Position numbers and translations under genes: made by a program | In this document: positions 8,088-16,680 of the stretch, piece after piece | Layout of the letters: every line of letters starts with the position of its first letter | Position numbering within the stretch: the stretch's first letter is position 1 | The notes under the pieces: model-generated | What the model was told of the DNA's origin: nothing | Seen by the model: the letters and a program-made list of their open reading frames with translations, nothing else | The model's database searches: none | Source: Comamonadaceae bacterium UBA2334 | Lineage (GTDB): Bacteria; Pseudomonadota; Gammaproteobacteria; Burkholderiales; Burkholderiaceae_C | NCBI GenBank assembly: GCA_002344885.1 | Contig: DDUQ01000069.1 | Span: forward strand, 1-32,653 | Length of the DNA stretch: 32,653 nucleotides | Direction of reading: 5' to 3'

Positions 8088-8908
8088 GCAGCTACCACAG
8101 CAAAACCGGGCTGTTTGCCCCCCAGCCAGCCAAGGTGGCGCAAGTGGCGCATTCGCACCCGGTGCCCCTGCCGCCTGACGTGCCGGTGGACGCATTGCTG
8201 CGCCTGGAAGGCGTGCACACGCACATCGGGGCGTACCACATCCTGCATGGCGTGGACCTGGTGGTGCCGCGCGGGCAGCTCACCATGCTGCTGGGCCGCA
8301 ACGGTGCGGGCAAGACCACCACGTTGCGCACCATCATGGGCCTGTGGCAGGCGTCGCAGGGCAGGGTGGTGTTCAACGGGCAGGACATCACGCGTGAGCA
8401 CACGCCGGACATTGCCGGCCGCAACATCGCCTACGTGCCCGAAAACATGGGCATTTTTGCCGATCTCACCGTCAGGGAAAACATGCTGCTGGCCGCTCGC
8501 CAGGCCAAGCGGGCGAACCAGATGGACGAAGCCCGGTTGCAGTGGATCTTCAAGCTCTTCCCGGCGGTGGAGAAGTTCTGGCTGCACCCGGCCGGCAAGC
8601 TGTCGGGCGGGCAGAAGCAGATGCTGGCGGTGTCCCGCGCCATCGTCGAGCCGCGTGACCTGCTCATCTTCGACGAACCCAGCAAGGGCTTGGCCCCCGT
8701 GATGATCAACAACATGATCGACGCGTTCCAGCAACTCAAACACAGCGGCACCACCATTTTGCTGGTGGAGCAGAACATCAACTTTGCCAAGCGGCTGGGT
8801 GACACCGTGGCCGTGATGGACGATGGCCGCGTGGTGCATGCAGGCAGCATGCAGGCGCTGGCGCAGGACGAGGCATTGCAGCGGTCGCTGCTGGGGTTGG
8901 CACTGTGA
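8084..8908 (+). CDS. ABC importer ATPase, LivF type
   Basis: This is the second ATPase of the importer, 274 residues. It has Walker A GRNGAGKTT (about 71-79), a canonical signature LSGGQKQMLAVSRAI, Walker B LLIFDEPSKGLAP and the H-loop region ILLVEQNINFAKRL. An N-terminal stretch of about 40 residues precedes the ATPase core, slightly longer than typical LivF; its start overlaps the livG-like stop by 4 bases (ATGA), which supports the called ATG. The stop overlaps the following permease start, so the gene set is tightly coupled. Confidence 0.94.
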   Translation: MSSYHSKTGLFAPQPAKVAQVAHSHPVPLPPDVPVDALLRLEGVHTHIGAYHILHGVDLVVPRGQLTMLLGRNGAGKTTTLRTIMGLWQASQGRVVFNGQDITREHTPDIAGRNIAYVPENMGIFADLTVRENMLLAARQAKRANQMDEARLQWIFKLFPAVEKFWLHPAGKLSGGQKQMLAVSRAIVEPRDLLIFDEPSKGLAPVMINNMIDAFQQLKHSGTTILLVEQNINFAKRLGDTVAVMDDGRVVHAGSMQALAQDEALQRSLLGLAL

Positions 8909-9885
8909 TGAATTCGATCGACATCAAACCATTGCTGCTGGTGCCCGTTCTGGCGCTGGCCATGCTGCCCTTTGTGGGGTCACCGTCCACGTGGGTCACG
9001 CTCACCGTGGCCGGGTTGGCCATGGGCATGATCATCTTCATCATCGCGTCGGGCCTGACGCTGGTGTTCGGGCTGATGGACGTGCTGAACTTTGGCCACG
9101 GCCTGTTCATCGCGCTGGGCGCGTTCGTGGCCACCAGTGTGCTGGGGGCCATGGGCGACTGGACCGGCTCCAGCGAGCTGTGGCGCAACCTGGTGGCGGT
9201 GTTGCCTGCCATGCTGGTGGCCATGGCCGTGGCGGCGGCGGTGGGCGTGGCGTTTGAACGCTTCATTGTGCGGCCCGTGTACGGCCAGCACCTGAAGCAG
9301 ATTCTGATCACCATGGGCGGGATGATCATCGGTGAAGAGCTCATCAAGGTCATCTGGGGCCCGCTGCAAATTCCGCTGCCGCTGCCGGAAGGCATGCGCG
9401 GGGCGCTGTACCTGGGCGATGCCGCTGTGGAAAAGTACCGCCTCATTGCCGTGGTGGTGGGGCTGGCGGTGTTTGCCGCGCAGATCTGGGTGCTCAGCCG
9501 CACCAAGATCGGGCTGCTGATCCGCGCCGGTGTGCAGGACCGCGAGATGGTCGAGTCGCTGGGCTACCGCATCCACCGCCTGTTTGTGGGCGTGTTCGTG
9601 GTGGGCAGTGCACTGGCCGGCCTGGGGGGCGTGATGTGGGGCCTGTACCAGCAGAACGTGGTGCCGCAGATGGGGCACCAGGTCAACGTGCTGATCTTCA
9701 TCGTGATCATCATCGGCGGGCTGGGCTCGACCGGCGGTGCACTGATCGGCGCGCTGCTGGTGGGCCTGATGGCCAATTACACCGGCTTCCTGGCACCCAA
9801 GGTGGCGCTGTTTTCCAACATTGCGCTGATGGTGGCCATCCTGCTGTGGCGGCCGCAAGGCGTGTACCCCGTGGCGAACCGATGA
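8908..9885 (+). CDS. ABC importer permease, LivH type
   Basis: This integral inner-membrane subunit forms half of the translocation path. The 325-residue product is a string of hydrophobic helices (AMLPFVGSPS, MGMIIFIIASGLTLVFGLMD, LFIALGAFVATSVLG and others). It contains the LivH hallmark GLTLVFGLMDVLNFGHG and the cytoplasmic loop RAGVQDREMVESLGY used to couple to the ATPases. ATG 8908 overlaps the stop of the upstream ATPase by one base; a GTG directly before it at 8905 is an alternative. The next permease overlaps by 4 bases. Confidence 0.93.
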   Translation: MNSIDIKPLLLVPVLALAMLPFVGSPSTWVTLTVAGLAMGMIIFIIASGLTLVFGLMDVLNFGHGLFIALGAFVATSVLGAMGDWTGSSELWRNLVAVLPAMLVAMAVAAAVGVAFERFIVRPVYGQHLKQILITMGGMIIGEELIKVIWGPLQIPLPLPEGMRGALYLGDAAVEKYRLIAVVVGLAVFAAQIWVLSRTKIGLLIRAGVQDREMVESLGYRIHRLFVGVFVVGSALAGLGGVMWGLYQQNVVPQMGHQVNVLIFIVIIIGGLGSTGGALIGALLVGLMANYTGFLAPKVALFSNIALMVAILLWRPQGVYPVANR

Positions 9886-10967
9886 GTCCGAACATGAACA
9901 CACTGAAACGACTCATTTCCAACGACATGCCCCGCAGCCGCGTGCTGGGCGTGATGCTGCTGGCGCTGCTGCTAGCTCTGGCGTTCGCGCCGTTTCTGGT
10001 GCCGGGTGTCAAGGCGCTGAACGTGGCGGCCAAGGTGCTGATTTTTGTGGTGCTGGTGGCCAGTTTCGACCTGTTGCTGGGCTACACAGGCATCGTCAGC
10101 TTTGCCCACACCATGTTCTTCGGCATCGGGGCCTACGGCGTGGCGATTGCCACCACGCGGCTCGGACCGACGTGGGAGGCCATGGCGGTCGGCGTTGGTG
10201 GTGCGCTGGCCTTGAGCCTGGTGCTGTCGCTGGCGGTGGGCCTGTTTTCGCTGCGGGTCAGGGCCATTTTCTTCGCCATGATCACGCTGGCGGTCGCCAC
10301 GGCGTTCATGACGCTGGCCTCGCAGCTATCCGACATCACCGGTGGCGAAGACGGCCTGAGTTTCAAGCTGCCGGCGGTGCTGTCGCCCAGCCACGAGTTT
10401 TCAGAAGAACCCTTCCTGGGCGTGATGCTCGACGGCCGGCTGCTGACCTACTACCTGCTGTTCGCGACCGCGCTGCTGCTGGTGCTGGCGCTGCTGCGCA
10501 TCGTCAACTCTCCCTTCGGGCGGGTGTTGCAGGCCATCCGCGAGAACGAGTTCCGCGCCGAAGCCATCGGCTACCGCGTGGTGGTGTACCGCACCACGTC
10601 CAGCGTGCTGTCGGCCCTGTTCGCCTGCATGGCGGGGGTGATGCTGGCGCTCTGGCTGCGCTACAACGGGCCGGACACCTCGCTGAGCTTCGAAATCATG
10701 ATGGACGTGCTGCTCATCGTCGTCATCGGGGGCATGGGCACCATCTATGGCTCGGCCATCGGGGCGGTGCTGTTCCTGGTCGCGCAAAGCTACCTGCAAG
10801 ACCTGTTGCGGTTCGGCAGCCAGGCTGCGGCTGACATTCCGCTGCTGTCAGCCCTGTTGTCGCCCGACCGCTGGCTGCTGTGGCTGGGTGTGCTGTTCGT
10901 GCTGTCGGTCTACCACTTTCCCACCGGTGTGGTGGGGCGGTTGCGGGCTGCGGCGGCGCGTCGTTGA
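9882..10967 (+). CDS. ABC importer permease, LivM type
   Basis: This is the second membrane subunit, 361 residues. It has multiple hydrophobic segments and the LivM pattern FDLLLGYTGIVSFAHTMFFG and GAYGVAIATTRLG. The coupling loop is RVLQAIRENEFRAEAIGY, followed by GMGTIYGSAIGA near the end. ATG 9882 overlaps the upstream stop (ATGA). A much longer frame open upstream lies inside the previous permease and is not used. The oligomer hydrolase begins 39 bases downstream with its own AGGAG site, so it is probably in the same transcript. Confidence 0.93.
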   Translation: MSPNMNTLKRLISNDMPRSRVLGVMLLALLLALAFAPFLVPGVKALNVAAKVLIFVVLVASFDLLLGYTGIVSFAHTMFFGIGAYGVAIATTRLGPTWEAMAVGVGGALALSLVLSLAVGLFSLRVRAIFFAMITLAVATAFMTLASQLSDITGGEDGLSFKLPAVLSPSHEFSEEPFLGVMLDGRLLTYYLLFATALLLVLALLRIVNSPFGRVLQAIRENEFRAEAIGYRVVVYRTTSSVLSALFACMAGVMLALWLRYNGPDTSLSFEIMMDVLLIVVIGGMGTIYGSAIGAVLFLVAQSYLQDLLRFGSQAAADIPLLSALLSPDRWLLWLGVLFVLSVYHFPTGVVGRLRAAAARR

Positions 10968-11006
10968 TGTGTGGTGTGTGCTGACTTTTTTAAACAGGAG
11001 ACAAGT

Positions 11007-13130
11007 ATGAGAAACCAAATGAAGACGATGGGTTTGACAGTTGTGGCTGCAGCCGCGCTGGCGGCGTGTGGCGGTGGCGGCGATGACGTCAACCAGAAAC
11101 CTGCCTATCTGGGCACGGTGGCGGAGGCGACGTACGACGGCAACAGCAACGATTTGCTCACTGCCGGGTTGGGTGCCACCGGCCTGGCCGCCGCAGTTGT
11201 GCCAGCCGATGCCGATCCGCTGCGCCCCACGGTGGTCGAACTGCGCCGCAGGGCCATCCACACCAACTACCGCGCCATCGTGGACACGACGGCCGCAGGT
11301 GGCTTCGGCAGCCTGTATGGCCCCACGGTGGCAGAGGCGGGCACACAGTTTGGCACCGACGGCAAGATTGCCGGTACCGAGTATCTGGCGTATGCGGACG
11401 ATGGCACGGGCCGCCAGAACGTGACCCTGATGGTGCAGGTGCCCAGCACGTTCAATGCCGCCAGCCCGTGCATCGTGACCGCCACGTCCTCCGGTTCGCG
11501 CGGCGTGTATGGTGGCATTTCCACCGGCGAATGGGGCCTGAAGCGCGGTTGTGCCGTGGCCTATTCCGACAAAGGCACCGGTGGTGCGCCGCATGACCTG
11601 ATGGCAGACACGGTCCCCCTGATCGGTGGCGACCGGGCTACCGCCGCCAGTGCCGGGCGCAACGCCCATTTCAACGCCGGGTTGACCGAGGCAGAGCGCA
11701 TCGCCTTCAACGCGGCCAGCCCCAACCGGTTTGCCTTCAAGCATGCCCATTCGGGCCAGAACCCCGAGAAAGATTGGGGCCGTTCCACGCTGCGGGCGGT
11801 GGAGTTTGCGTTTTACGTCATCAACCAGCGTCATGGTGCTTTGGATGGTGCAGGCAACCGCCTGGCCACGATCAAGCCGTCCAACACGGTGGTCATCGCC
11901 TCAGGTCTGTCCAACGGTGGGGGCGCCGCCATTGCTGCTGCGGAGCAGGACACCACAGGGCTGATCGATGGCGTGGCCGTGTCCGAACCACAAGTGAATC
12001 TGCCGGCTTCCGCTGCCAACCTGACCGTGCGCCGGGGTGGCCAGCCGGTGTCGGCACACAGCAAGTCGTTGTACGACTACACCAGCCATGCCAACCTGTA
12101 CCAGGCATGTGCCTCGCTGGCACCTTCGCTCGCAGGTGCACCGTTTTCGGCTGGCTTCAACGCAGGCTTTGCCGGGGCAGCGCTGCCCATTGCGCCCAAC
12201 CGTTGCAACAGCTTGCGAGCGGCCGGTCTGTTGCAAGGCACCACGACCGCCGAGCTGGCGGAAGATGCCTTGCGCAAGATGCTGGCCTACGGTTGGGAGG
12301 CCGAGTCCAACCCCCTTCATCCCTCGCATGCGGGTTTTGAGGTGGCACCCGCCATCACCACCACCTATGCCAATGCCTACGCCCGTGCCAGCGTGAAGGA
12401 CAACCTGTGTGGTTTCAGCTATGCCAACACCGCCGCCACGGGCGCAGTAGCGCCGGTGGTCCCTGCCGCGCTGGCCGTGATGGCCGCAACGGGCAACGGT
12501 GTGCCCACTTCTGCCGGTATCAACCTGGTCAACAACAACGGTAGCCTCGGGGCAGCGCGTGACTTCCTGTCGTTCAATGCGGCGGGCGTGGCTGATTGGA
12601 ACCTGAGTGGAGCACTGTGCCTGCGCAACCTGATGACCGGGACTGATGCCGTGTCGCAGCGCCTGCAGGCGGGCGTGAACGAAGTGAGGCTGACAGGCAA
12701 CCTGCGTGGCAAACCCTCGATCATCGTCCACGGTCGGGCCGATGCCTTGCTGCCACCCAACCACACCTCGCGCCCCTACACGGCGTTGAACCGCCAGGTG
12801 GAGGGCTCGGCCAGCAAGCTGAGCTACATTGAAGTGACGAACGCCCAGCACTTCGACGGCTTCATTGGCTTGCCTGCCGTTCTGGGTGGCTATGACAGCC
12901 GTTACATCCCGCTGCATGTGTACCTGAACCGCTCGCTCGATGCCATGCTGGCCCACCTGCGCAGTGGCACCGCATTGCCGCCCAGCCAGGTGGTGCGCAC
13001 GGTGCCGCGTGGTGGTACGGCGGGTGCGGCACCCGCCATCACAACGGCCAACGTACCTGCATGGGCAGCCTCTCCGACTTCAGCGGATGCCATCGCTGTC
13101 TCGGCTGGCAGCATTGCCATTCCCGAGTAA
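11007..13130 (+). CDS. D-(-)-3-hydroxybutyrate oligomer hydrolase family lipoprotein
   Basis: The family hydrolyses linear oligomers of 3-hydroxybutyrate, the products of polyhydroxybutyrate breakdown, to monomers. The 707-residue product has the family length (about 700). Its N-terminus is a short signal with lipobox LAAC followed by a Gly/Asp-rich linker, so it is probably a surface or periplasmic lipoprotein. The nucleophile motif is ASGLSNGGG, serine near residue 302, matching the SNGGG pattern of this family. A C-terminal block, KPSIIVHGRADALLPPNHTS, holds the likely catalytic aspartate, and EVTNAQHFDGF the histidine. ATG 11007 is preceded by AGGAG. Its position after an importer operon suggests that extracytoplasmic cleavage feeds the transporter (inference). 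Confidence 0.87.
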   Translation: MRNQMKTMGLTVVAAAALAACGGGGDDVNQKPAYLGTVAEATYDGNSNDLLTAGLGATGLAAAVVPADADPLRPTVVELRRRAIHTNYRAIVDTTAAGGFGSLYGPTVAEAGTQFGTDGKIAGTEYLAYADDGTGRQNVTLMVQVPSTFNAASPCIVTATSSGSRGVYGGISTGEWGLKRGCAVAYSDKGTGGAPHDLMADTVPLIGGDRATAASAGRNAHFNAGLTEAERIAFNAASPNRFAFKHAHSGQNPEKDWGRSTLRAVEFAFYVINQRHGALDGAGNRLATIKPSNTVVIASGLSNGGGAAIAAAEQDTTGLIDGVAVSEPQVNLPASAANLTVRRGGQPVSAHSKSLYDYTSHANLYQACASLAPSLAGAPFSAGFNAGFAGAALPIAPNRCNSLRAAGLLQGTTTAELAEDALRKMLAYGWEAESNPLHPSHAGFEVAPAITTTYANAYARASVKDNLCGFSYANTAATGAVAPVVPAALAVMAATGNGVPTSAGINLVNNNGSLGAARDFLSFNAAGVADWNLSGALCLRNLMTGTDAVSQRLQAGVNEVRLTGNLRGKPSIIVHGRADALLPPNHTSRPYTALNRQVEGSASKLSYIEVTNAQHFDGFIGLPAVLGGYDSRYIPLHVYLNRSLDAMLAHLRSGTALPPSQVVRTVPRGGTAGAAPAITTANVPAWAASPTSADAIAVSAGSIAIPE

Positions 13131-13166
13131 GCACCTGAACCCTTCCACCTGACCTGGGCTTTTGCC

Positions 13167-14042
13167 ATGCAAGTCGAATCACGTTACCTCCGCTGCGCCG
13201 GGCGCGAGCTCCATTTCATGGATTGGGGGGCGCCTGATGCGCCGGTGGTGGTGGCCTGGCATGGCCTGGCCCGCACCGGGCGTGACATGGATGAACTGGC
13301 CCGCCACCTGGTGGGCCAGGGCTTGCGCGTCATTTGCCCCGACACGGTGGGCAGGGGTATGAGCCAATGGAGCGCCGACCCGGCCAATGAGTACTGTCTG
13401 GCGTTCTACGCCCGTCAGGCCCGGGACCTGCTCGACCAGTTGGGCTTCCAGCAGGTGCATTGGGTGGGCACGTCGATGGGCGGGGCCATCGGCACCGTCT
13501 GCGCCGGTGGGCTGGTGGAGTCTTCACTGAAGGGCCGTGTGCGCAGCCTGGTGCTGAACGACAACGCACCAGAGCTGGCGCAGGCGGCCATCGAGCGCAT
13601 CAAGGCCTATGCCGGGCAACCGCCTGCTTTTGACACGGTGCTGGAGCTGGAAGCGTTTTTCAGGCAGGTGTACAAGCCCTACGGTTGGCTGAGCGACCGG
13701 CAGTGGCGGGAGCTGACCGAAACATCGGTGCGGCGCTTGCCCGATGGCCGTGTGACCCCGCACTACGACCCGGCCATGGTGCAGCAGTTTGTGAACCACC
13801 CCGACGACTACGTGCTGTGGGCGCACTACGATGCCGTCACCTGCCCGGTGCTGTGCCTGCGGGGGTCGGAGTCAGACCTGGTGTTGCCGCAGACCGTTGC
13901 CGAGATGCACACCCGTGGGCCGGGTGCGCGCGGGCAGCTCACCGTCATCGAGGTGCCCGGCTGTGGGCATGCACCCGCGTTGAATGTCGAGAGCCACTTC
14001 AACTGGGTGACCCGCTTCATCCAGGCTGCCGAAGCGGATTGA
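13167..14042 (+). CDS. Alpha/beta-fold hydrolase
   Basis: This is a 291-residue cytoplasmic esterase-like protein with no signal peptide. The oxyanion block is AWHGLARTGRD, the nucleophile elbow GTSMGG puts Ser103 in place, and the C-terminal acid and histidine fall in CLRGSESDLVLPQ and PGCGHAPAL. The fold family is very broad, so the substrate is not readable. Its place 36 bases after the oligomer hydrolase and at the end of the operon makes an ester of a hydroxyacid (for example a 3-hydroxybutyrate dimer) a reasonable guess. The ATG at 13167 has only a weak ribosome-binding site. A terminator follows at 14066-14155. Confidence 0.85.
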   Translation: MQVESRYLRCAGRELHFMDWGAPDAPVVVAWHGLARTGRDMDELARHLVGQGLRVICPDTVGRGMSQWSADPANEYCLAFYARQARDLLDQLGFQQVHWVGTSMGGAIGTVCAGGLVESSLKGRVRSLVLNDNAPELAQAAIERIKAYAGQPPAFDTVLELEAFFRQVYKPYGWLSDRQWRELTETSVRRLPDGRVTPHYDPAMVQQFVNHPDDYVLWAHYDAVTCPVLCLRGSESDLVLPQTVAEMHTRGPGARGQLTVIEVPGCGHAPALNVESHFNWVTRFIQAAEAD

Positions 14043-14065
14043 CCCGCTGGATTGATGCCAAAACG

Positions 14066-14157
14066 CCCTCCACCGCTTGATGGATTTGATGTGTGTGCTA
14101 TTGAATTAAATATATAGCAAACAAATAAATGCCATCAAGCGCTGGAGCGGTTTTTTA
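14066..14157 (+). terminator. Long-stem terminator with nested hairpin between the convergent genes
   Basis: Bases 14066-14083 pair with 14132-14149 (CGCTTGATGG against CCATCAAGCG at the core, with two mismatches below). TTTTTTATTT follows on the plus strand. The 48-base A/T-rich loop contains a second stem, TGCTAT (14096-14101) against ATAGCA (14114-14119). It ends the importer-hydrolase transcript before convergent hemH. The nested layout resembles dispersed repeat hairpins of Comamonadaceae (recollection). Confidence 0.75.
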
Positions 14158-14180
14158 TTTCAAGCAGAGTTTGCCAGGTG

Positions 14181-15272
14181 TCATTGGCGTGCCCCCAGTG
14201 CCAGCGCAGCCTGCTTGCTGGCGGCCAGCGCGGCTGCGTCAGGGGCGGTGCGGGTGGGCCAGCCTGACAGGTGCTGTTCGGCAAGGGTGGTGAGGGCGCG
14301 CACCCAGCCGAGGTCGTCGTTCAGGCAGGGGATGTAGTGGAACTCGGCACCGCCCGCGTGCAGGAAGGCCTCGCGCGCTTCCATGTTGATTTCCTCCAGC
14401 GTTTCCAGGCAGTCGCTGGTGAAGCCGGGGCACATCACGTCAACCCGCCGGGTACCCGCTTTGCCCAGTGCAATGAGCGTGGGTTCGGTGTAGGGCTCCA
14501 GCCACTTGGCCTTGCCGAAGCGTGACTGGAAGGTCACCGTGTACTGCTGGCGCGACAGGCACAGGTGCTCGGCCAGCAGGCGACCGGTTTTGTGGCATTC
14601 GCAGTGGTAAGGGTCGCCCAGGTGCAGGGTGCGTTCGGGCACACCGTGGAATGACATGACCAGGTGGTCGGGTTGGCCATGGGCTTGCCAGTGGCGCCGC
14701 ACCGTGGCGGCCAGGGCGCCGATGTAGCCGGGGTCGTCGTGGTAACGGTTCACAAAGCGCAACTCGGGCACGTTGCGTGTGCGCTGCGCCCAGTGGTAGA
14801 TGGCATCGAACAGCGCTGCCGTGGTGGTGCCGCTGTACTGCGGGTAGGCGGGCAGTACCAGCACGCGGGTGAAGCCTTCAGCCTTGAGCTGGTCAAGCAC
14901 CTGTGCCACGCCGGGGTTGCCATAGGTCATGGCGACGCGCACGTCCACCTGGTGCCCCTGTTCGCCCAGGAAACCTTTGAGCAGGGCGGCCTGCTTGCGT
15001 GTCCAGACCATCAGCGGCGAGCCTTCGGGTGTCCACACGCTGGCGTACTTGGCGGCCGATTTGGCCGGGCGGGTGCGCAGGATGATGCCGTGCAGGATGA
15101 GCATCCAGACCGGTTTGGGAATTTCCACCACCCGGCTGTCGCCCAGAAACTGCGCCAGGTAGCGGCGCAGGGCGGGTGCGGTGGGTTCGTCGGGCGTGCC
15201 CAGGTTGCAGTACAGCACGGCTGTGCGTGGTGGCTGACCGTGGGAATAGGGGGGTTCGGTTGAAAAGGCCAT
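14181..15272 (-). CDS. hemH: Ferrochelatase
   Basis: Ferrochelatase inserts ferrous iron into protoporphyrin IX, the last step of haem synthesis, at the inner membrane. The 363-residue product has family length. It contains the N-terminal NLGTPDEP block, YGNPGV, the VLPAYPQYSGTTTAA block, the catalytic-histidine motif VMSFHGVPERT, and the glutamate-bearing CPGFTSDCLETLEEI. The start ATG (15272-15270) lies only 19 bases from the divergent phosphatase start. No clear Shine-Dalgarno sequence is seen, and its promoter must lie inside or very near the phosphatase coding sequence. Confidence 0.97.
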   Translation of the reverse strand: MAFSTEPPYSHGQPPRTAVLYCNLGTPDEPTAPALRRYLAQFLGDSRVVEIPKPVWMLILHGIILRTRPAKSAAKYASVWTPEGSPLMVWTRKQAALLKGFLGEQGHQVDVRVAMTYGNPGVAQVLDQLKAEGFTRVLVLPAYPQYSGTTTAALFDAIYHWAQRTRNVPELRFVNRYHDDPGYIGALAATVRRHWQAHGQPDHLVMSFHGVPERTLHLGDPYHCECHKTGRLLAEHLCLSRQQYTVTFQSRFGKAKWLEPYTEPTLIALGKAGTRRVDVMCPGFTSDCLETLEEINMEAREAFLHAGGAEFHYIPCLNDDLGWVRALTTLAEQHLSGWPTRTAPDAAALAASKQAALALGARQ

Positions 15273-15291
15273 GCGGTATTCTCACGCACCT

Positions 15292-15996
15292 ATGCTCGAC
15301 ACCGCCAAGATACGCGCCATAACCTTTGACCTGGATGACACGCTGTGGCCCATCTGGCCCACCATCGAGCGTGCCGAGAAGGTTCTGACCGACTGGTTGT
15401 GTGCCCAGGCCCCGATGACGGCGGCCCTGTTTGCCAACGCGCATGCGCGGCACGACATCCGCCAGCAGGTGCTGCAGCAGCTTCCCGACATCGCCCACGA
15501 CCTGAGCGCCGTCCGCCGCGAAGCCATTCGCCTGACACTCACCCGCGCCGGCGAAGACCCGTCGCTGGCCGAACCCGCGTTCGAGGTGTTTTTTGCAGAG
15601 CGCAACCGGGTGACCCTGTTTGACGATGTGCTGCCCGCACTGAATTGGTTAGCCCGCCGGTATCCGCTGGTGGCCATTTCCAATGGCAATGCCGACCTGG
15701 AACGGGTGGGCCTGGCTGCCTGGTTCAAAGGAGGCATCAGTGCGTCTCGGTTTGGCGTGGCCAAACCGCATGCCAGTATTTTTCAGGCAGGGGCCGACCT
15801 GGCGGGTGTGGCGGTACAGGAGGTGCTACACGTGGGGGACGATGCCCACCACGACGTGATCGGCGCACTCGACGCAGGCATGCAAGCCGTGTGGGTGAAC
15901 CGCGCCGAGCACCCGTGGACCGACACCAGCCACCAACCGCACGACAGCATTACCGAACTGGGGGAGCTGTGCGACCTCCTCTCTGGCACCCACTGA
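15292..15996 (+). CDS. HAD-superfamily hydrolase (phosphatase)
   Basis: This 234-residue protein is a haloacid-dehalogenase-type phosphohydrolase with the four HAD motifs. Motif I is TFDLDDTLW (nucleophile and acid aspartates). Motif II is AISNGN. The motif III lysine lies in SRFGVAKPHASIF, and motif IV is HVGDDAHHDVIGA. A helical cap lies between motifs I and II, subclass C1. The substrate is not predictable. I prefer ATG 15292 because it starts the conserved core; ATG 15271 in the same frame would overlap the hemH start codon on the other strand. It may be co-transcribed with the GST-like gene, which starts 1 base after the stop. Confidence 0.88.
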   Translation: MLDTAKIRAITFDLDDTLWPIWPTIERAEKVLTDWLCAQAPMTAALFANAHARHDIRQQVLQQLPDIAHDLSAVRREAIRLTLTRAGEDPSLAEPAFEVFFAERNRVTLFDDVLPALNWLARRYPLVAISNGNADLERVGLAAWFKGGISASRFGVAKPHASIFQAGADLAGVAVQEVLHVGDDAHHDVIGALDAGMQAVWVNRAEHPWTDTSHQPHDSITELGELCDLLSGTH

Positions 15997-15997
15997 C

Positions 15998-16669
15998 ATG
16001 AACGACTGCTCACTGACCATTTACGGCATTGTTGCCTCCCGTACCATCCGCCCGCTGTGGGCGGCAGAGGAGCTGGGGCTGCCTTACACGCACGAGGCCG
16101 TCTCTTACCTGAACGGTGGGGCGCGTACCCCGGCCATGCTGGCCCTCAACCCGAATGGCCATGTCCCCATCCTGAAAGACGACCGGCCCGAGGGTCAGGT
16201 GATCGTCTGGGAAAGCATGGCCTGTGCGCTGTACCTGGCCCGCGTGCATGGGCGCGCGGACGGGCACGACATCAGCCCGGCCAACGCGCTGGAAGAGGCG
16301 GAGGCCCTGCGCTGGTCGTTCTGGTCGGTCACGGAAATCGAAAAGGATGCCCTGACGGTGCTCATGCACCGCCTGGCCATGCCGGCTGAACAGCGCAAAC
16401 CTGAGCTGGCAGATGCCGCCGAAAAGCGGCTGGCCGTGCCGTTTGCCGTGCTGGAGCAGCACTTGGCGGCGTGTCAGGCCAGGGGCTGGTCGTGGCTGGC
16501 GGCCGACCGGTTCACCGTGGCTGATGTGTGCACCTGTTCGGTGGCGGCTTGGGCCATGCCGGCGAAGCAGTTGATGTCTGCCTTCCCCCTGACCCTGCAG
16601 TGGATACAGCTCTGCCAGGCACGCCCGGCTTTTGTTGGGCTGCGTGCCAGGGGCAAAGCCGGGGGCTGA
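15998..16669 (+). CDS. Glutathione S-transferase family protein
   Basis: The 223-residue protein has an N-terminal thioredoxin-like domain (LTIYGIVASRTIRPLWAAEELGLPYT, shown here in part as SRTIRPLWAAEELGLPY; about residues 5-30) with the cis-proline block GHVPILKD and the glutathione-contact WESMACALYLAR. A helical C-terminal domain follows, ending in FTVADVCTCSVAAW. It probably conjugates or binds glutathione in detoxification or redox work, but the class and substrate cannot be set from sequence. It begins 1 base after the phosphatase stop. The 11-base gap to the convergent thioesterase gene has no obvious terminator. Confidence 0.86.
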   Translation: MNDCSLTIYGIVASRTIRPLWAAEELGLPYTHEAVSYLNGGARTPAMLALNPNGHVPILKDDRPEGQVIVWESMACALYLARVHGRADGHDISPANALEEAEALRWSFWSVTEIEKDALTVLMHRLAMPAEQRKPELADAAEKRLAVPFAVLEQHLAACQARGWSWLAADRFTVADVCTCSVAAWAMPAKQLMSAFPLTLQWIQLCQARPAFVGLRARGKAGG

Positions 16670-16680
16670 GCGGCTGGCAG

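Noticed and set aside
11901..12956. 351-codon minus-strand frame opposite the oligomer hydrolase
   Set aside because: Shadow of a GC-rich gene; no ribosome-binding site and no recognisable domain.
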